Source of the DNA: Streptomyces sp. CGMCC 4.7035
GTDB taxonomy: Bacteria > Actinomycetota > Actinomycetes > Streptomycetales > Streptomycetaceae
Reading direction: 5' to 3'
Length of the DNA: 64,000 nucleotides
NCBI RefSeq assembly: GCF_031583065.1
Contig: NZ_CP134053.1
Span: 2,852,001 to 2,916,000 of the forward strand
The translations under genes were made by a program, and so were the position numbers. Under the pieces are notes generated by a model that saw only the letters and a list, made by a program, of their open reading frames with translations, was not told where the DNA came from and searched no databases. Positions 61,362-64,000 of the stretch are shown piece after piece. Numbering within the stretch: the first letter of the stretch is position 1; each line of letters starts with the position of its first letter.

Positions 61362-62300
61362 ATGCAGCAGCGCAATCTGGGCCGCCAGGGCCTGACCGTC
61401 TCCGAGATCAGTTACGGCGCGATGGGCACCGCCTTCGCCTACGGCCCCTCGGACGACACCGCGTCGATCACCGCCATCCGCCGCGCCCACGAGCTCGGCG
61501 TGAACCACTTCGACACCGCCGAGATGTACGGCTGGGGAGAGGGCGAGAAGCTGCTCGGCCACGCCCTCGCGCCCATCCGCGACGAGGTGACGATCGCGAC
61601 CAAGTTCGGCCTCACGCCGACCTTCGCTCCGAACTCGAAGCCGGACCACATCCGTGAGGTCGTCGAGAACAGCCTCCGCAACCTGAACACCGACGTGATC
61701 GACGTGCTCTACCAGCACGGCCCCGACCCCGAGGTCCCGATCGAGGAAGTCGTCGGCGTGATGAAGGAGTTCGTCGACGCCGGAAAGGTCAACTACCTCG
61801 GCCTGTCCAACACCGACACCGACGCCATCCGCCGCGCCCACGCGGTGCACCCGATCTCGGTCCTCCAGCACGAGTACTCGATCTTCGCCCACGACTCCGA
61901 GCAGTTCTTCCCGGTCCTGGAGGAGCTCGGCATCGGTCTCGTCGCCTACTCCCCGCTGGCCCGCGGCTTCCTCAGCGGCGCCGTCCAGTCCCGCGAGCAC
62001 TACGACCCGAGCGACATTCGCAACATGATCCCCTGGTGGGCTCCGGAGAACTTCGACCAGAACGTCTCCCTGGTCAACGAGCTCACCAAGCTCGCGGAGA
62101 GCAAGGGCGTCAGCCTCTCCCAGCTGGCCCTGGCCTGGCTGCTGGCGAAGAAGGACTACATCGTCCCGATCCCCGGCTCGCGCAACCCCGAGCGGGTCGC
62201 GCAGAACATCGCCGCCGCCGACCTCAGGCTGACCGCCGACGACCTCGCCCGCATCGACGAGATCGCACCCGACGGCGGCATCGGCGGACGAGGTATGTAA
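61362..62300 (+). CDS. aldo/keto reductase
   Basis: 312 aa, (beta/alpha)8 barrel. The catalytic tetrad is in place: Asp and Tyr in FDTAEMYGWGEGEKLLGHAL, Lys in TIATKFGL, His in LYQHGPDP. NADPH-binding: VPIPGSRNPERVAQNIAAAD near the C-terminus. It reduces aldehydes or ketones. It is the target of the divergent TetR gene. Confidence 0.9.
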   Translation: MQQRNLGRQGLTVSEISYGAMGTAFAYGPSDDTASITAIRRAHELGVNHFDTAEMYGWGEGEKLLGHALAPIRDEVTIATKFGLTPTFAPNSKPDHIREVVENSLRNLNTDVIDVLYQHGPDPEVPIEEVVGVMKEFVDAGKVNYLGLSNTDTDAIRRAHAVHPISVLQHEYSIFAHDSEQFFPVLEELGIGLVAYSPLARGFLSGAVQSREHYDPSDIRNMIPWWAPENFDQNVSLVNELTKLAESKGVSLSQLALAWLLAKKDYIVPIPGSRNPERVAQNIAAADLRLTADDLARIDEIAPDGGIGGRGM

Positions 62301-62463
62301 ACCCGCACCCGCACCCGCACACCGGAGCCCGGCTGACCGCTGCGGGCAGGTAATCCGCACACGGCATGGGCCCAGCCCCTCTCGAGAGGACTGCGACGGC
62401 TTCATTGCCCGGCAGCGCACATCCCGCCTGCTGTCTGCTGTTCGACAGGCGTGGTTCCCGTGG

Positions 62464-63333
62464 TCAGGCGACAGGAGGAGAGGCCGGCAGGTTCTGGTCG
62501 GCGGCCCAGGAGGCGAGGATGCGCAGCCGCTCGTGGGTGGGGGAGCCGGGTGCGGCCGTCCAGACGGTGAGGTGCTGGTCGGGGTCGGTGTTGGCGGTCA
62601 GGGTGTCCCAGTCCAGGACGAGTTCGCCGACCACCGGGTGGTTGAGGGTCTTCGTGCCCACGGTGCGGGCGGCGACGCGGTGGTCGCCCCACCACTGGGC
62701 GAACTGCTTGTCGCGTAGGGACAGTTCACCGACCAGCTCGATGAGGCGGGGGTCCTCGGGATACTGCGCGGCTTCCATCCGCAGCTGTGCCACGGCGAGC
62801 CGCGCGGAGGTCTGCCAGTCGGCGTACAGGGTGCGCATGGCCGGATCCGTGAAGATGATCCGCGGGTAGTTGCGGTGCTTCTCCGGGATCCGGGAGAAGT
62901 CGGTGACCAGCGCGGCCGCCAGCGCGTTCCAGGCCAGGATGTCCCCGCGCCGGCCCTGCACGATGGCCGGGGTGGCGGTGAGATCGTCCAGTACGCGCTG
63001 CAACTGCGGCTGGACCTTCTGCCGCCCCCGGCTGCGGGTGCGTGTGGTGATCTTGCCGGCGAGCTGGAAGAGATAGCCGCGTTCGTCGTCGTCGAGACGG
63101 AGCACCCGGGCGAGCGTGTCCAGCACGGGCGCGGACGCCTGCATACGGCCCTGTTCGAGACGCGTGTAGTAGTCGGTGCTGATGCTGGCGAGCTGGGCGA
63201 CCTCTTCGCGGCGCAGCCCGGCGACCCGGCGCGGGCCGCCGTTGTCGGGCAGGCCGACAGTGCGCGGGCTCAGCTCGGCACGGCGCTTCTTGAGGAATTC
63301 TCCCAGCTCGTTGAGGGGGACATTGCCGGTCAT
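62464..63333 (-). CDS. XRE-family regulator with MmyB-like ligand-binding domain (3 of 3)
   Basis: 289 aa. DNA-binding part: LGEFLKKRRAELSPRTVGLP, RRVAGLRREEVAQLASISTD, YYTRLEQGRMQ. MmyB-like domain: GDILAWNALAAALVTDFSRI, RNYPRIIFTDPAM, ADWQTSARLAVAQLRMEAAQ, WWGDHRVAARTV, LDWDTLTANTDPDQHLTVW. ATG 63333 is chosen; ATG 63345 is four codons upstream. Divergent from the SDR gene at 63542, with a conserved box between. Confidence 0.88.
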   Translation of the reverse strand: MTGNVPLNELGEFLKKRRAELSPRTVGLPDNGGPRRVAGLRREEVAQLASISTDYYTRLEQGRMQASAPVLDTLARVLRLDDDERGYLFQLAGKITTRTRSRGRQKVQPQLQRVLDDLTATPAIVQGRRGDILAWNALAAALVTDFSRIPEKHRNYPRIIFTDPAMRTLYADWQTSARLAVAQLRMEAAQYPEDPRLIELVGELSLRDKQFAQWWGDHRVAARTVGTKTLNHPVVGELVLDWDTLTANTDPDQHLTVWTAAPGSPTHERLRILASWAADQNLPASPPVA

Positions 63334-63383
63334 GCCGGTCAGCATGACACCGAACGCACCTGAGGAAGGAGGGAGAGTTTTCA

Positions 63384-63404
63384 CCCAGGATGTATCCCTC
63401 CCCG
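63384..63404. promoter_or_regulatory. conserved box between XRE regulator 3 and the SDR gene
   Basis: CCCAGGATGTATCCCTCCCC, then G, 50 bases from the XRE start on one side and about 137 from the SDR start on the other. The sequence AGGAtgtaTCCCT has the inverted form of the other boxes. Confidence 0.5.
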
Positions 63405-63541
63405 GATGTCTTTCTCCGCTTTTCGCTCTCGCCTCGGCGTGTGAGGCTCGACATAGAACAGCCTGCGCGGTGATCCCGAGCGCCGTGCCGGCAAGGTCCT
63501 CCCAAGCCTGAGCGAAGCCCCTCCACCCGCAAGGACTCACC

Positions 63542-64000
63542 ATGACGACCTTCGCCCTCGTCGGCGCCGGCCCCGGACTCGGGCTCGCCACCGCACGCCG
63601 ATTCGGAGGCGCCGGACACGCCGTCGCCCTCATCTCCCGCAGTGCCGAGAAGCTGGACGCACTGACCGCCGAACTGGCCCGCGACGGCATCCAGGCGGGG
63701 GGCTTCACCGCCGACGTCCTCGACACCGAGTCACTGGACGCGGCCTTGTACGCGGCGGCAGCCGCCCTGGGTCCCATCGAGATCCTGCAGTACAGCCCCG
63801 TGCCCCGCGCCGACTTCATGAAGCCCGTCCTCGAGGCGACCGCCGACGACCTCGACGCACCCCTCGCCTTCTCCGTCAAGGGCCCGGTCACCGCCGTGAA
63901 CGCCGTCCTGCCCGGCATGCGCCAACTCGGCCGCGGCACCCTGCTGTTCGTCAACGGCGGCAGCGCCGTACGCCCCCACCCGGACCGGGCCGGCACCTCG
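63542..64000 (+). CDS. short-chain dehydrogenase/reductase, 5' part
   Basis: At least 153 codons, running off the window. The Rossmann start FALVGAGPGLGLATARRFGG carries GxGxGLG. SRSAEKLDALTAELARDG is the NADP loop, and ILQYSPVP and GTLLFVNGGSAV mark the strands before the catalytic Tyr-Lys, which lie beyond the window end. AAGGA precedes ATG 63542. It is divergent from XRE regulator 3, its likely regulator. Confidence 0.85.
   Translation, partial: MTTFALVGAGPGLGLATARRFGGAGHAVALISRSAEKLDALTAELARDGIQAGGFTADVLDTESLDAALYAAAAALGPIEILQYSPVPRADFMKPVLEATADDLDAPLAFSVKGPVTAVNAVLPGMRQLGRGTLLFVNGGSAVRPHPDRAGTS

Noticed and set aside
1..64000. Search for tRNA, rRNA, CRISPR arrays, transposases and attachment sites
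   Set aside because: None recognised by eye; short structured RNAs could be missed without a covariance search.

Overview
The window is about 70% GC with dense genes and overlapping ATGA/GTGA junctions. It carries two SsgA-like sporulation proteins, multi-domain PAS/GAF/SpoIIE/kinase regulators and MmyB-type XRE regulators. Together these point to a Streptomyces or close relative, in an accessory region rich in catabolic and redox genes. No rRNA, tRNA, CRISPR array or intact transposase was seen.

Layout. (1) 1-16.5 kb: two aromatic-ring-cleavage operons in mirrored arrangement. Operon 1 (1609-8459, plus): FAH-family hydrolase, acyl-CoA synthetase, DoxX, FAD hydroxylase, VOC extradiol dioxygenase. 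Operon 2 (15736-9646, minus): dioxygenase, FAH hydrolase, FAD hydroxylase, acetoacetyl-CoA synthetase, DoxX. Each has a divergent TetR gene, and both TetR intergenic regions carry two copies of a TGAkkN-NN-TCATCA palindrome. (2) 16.5-22.1 kb: a self-sufficient CYP102-type P450-reductase, a zinc alcohol dehydrogenase and a divergent TetR repressor, with four copies of a TTCCATACG-N-CGTATGGAA operator between P450 and repressor. (3) 22-29 kb: an MFS exporter, then a decayed stretch (frameshifted IclR regulator, truncated amidohydrolase), two SsgA-like genes, a NIPSNAP protein and a small secreted His/Asp/Arg-rich protein whose upstream region has two near-perfect copies of the CYP102-type operator. 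(4) 29.2-33.2 kb: a ferredoxin, ferredoxin reductase, P450 and alcohol dehydrogenase operon. (5) 33.4-42.4 kb: HdeD-like and AI-2E membrane proteins, a diacylglycerol-kinase-like protein and two tandem PAS-GAF-PP2C-HATPase regulators. (6) 42.5-64 kb: a frameshifted quinone oxidoreductase, a CPA1 antiporter and many small oxidoreductases, with three MmyB-like XRE regulators, a Tat-exported molybdenum aldehyde oxidoreductase (three subunits plus an XdhC maturation factor), an aldo/keto reductase with its own TetR, and the start of an SDR gene.

The most interesting signal is in region 6. A box resembling CCAGGGAnAAAnCCTTCCTA recurs at least eight times (46797, 47737, 50032, 50981, 53792, 55065, 55223, 63384), each time in front of a regulator or oxidoreductase gene. 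It looks like one regulon, probably read by the MmyB-type regulators and probably serving electrophile, aldehyde or quinone detoxification. Functions are inferred from motifs and context only; no database search was possible.
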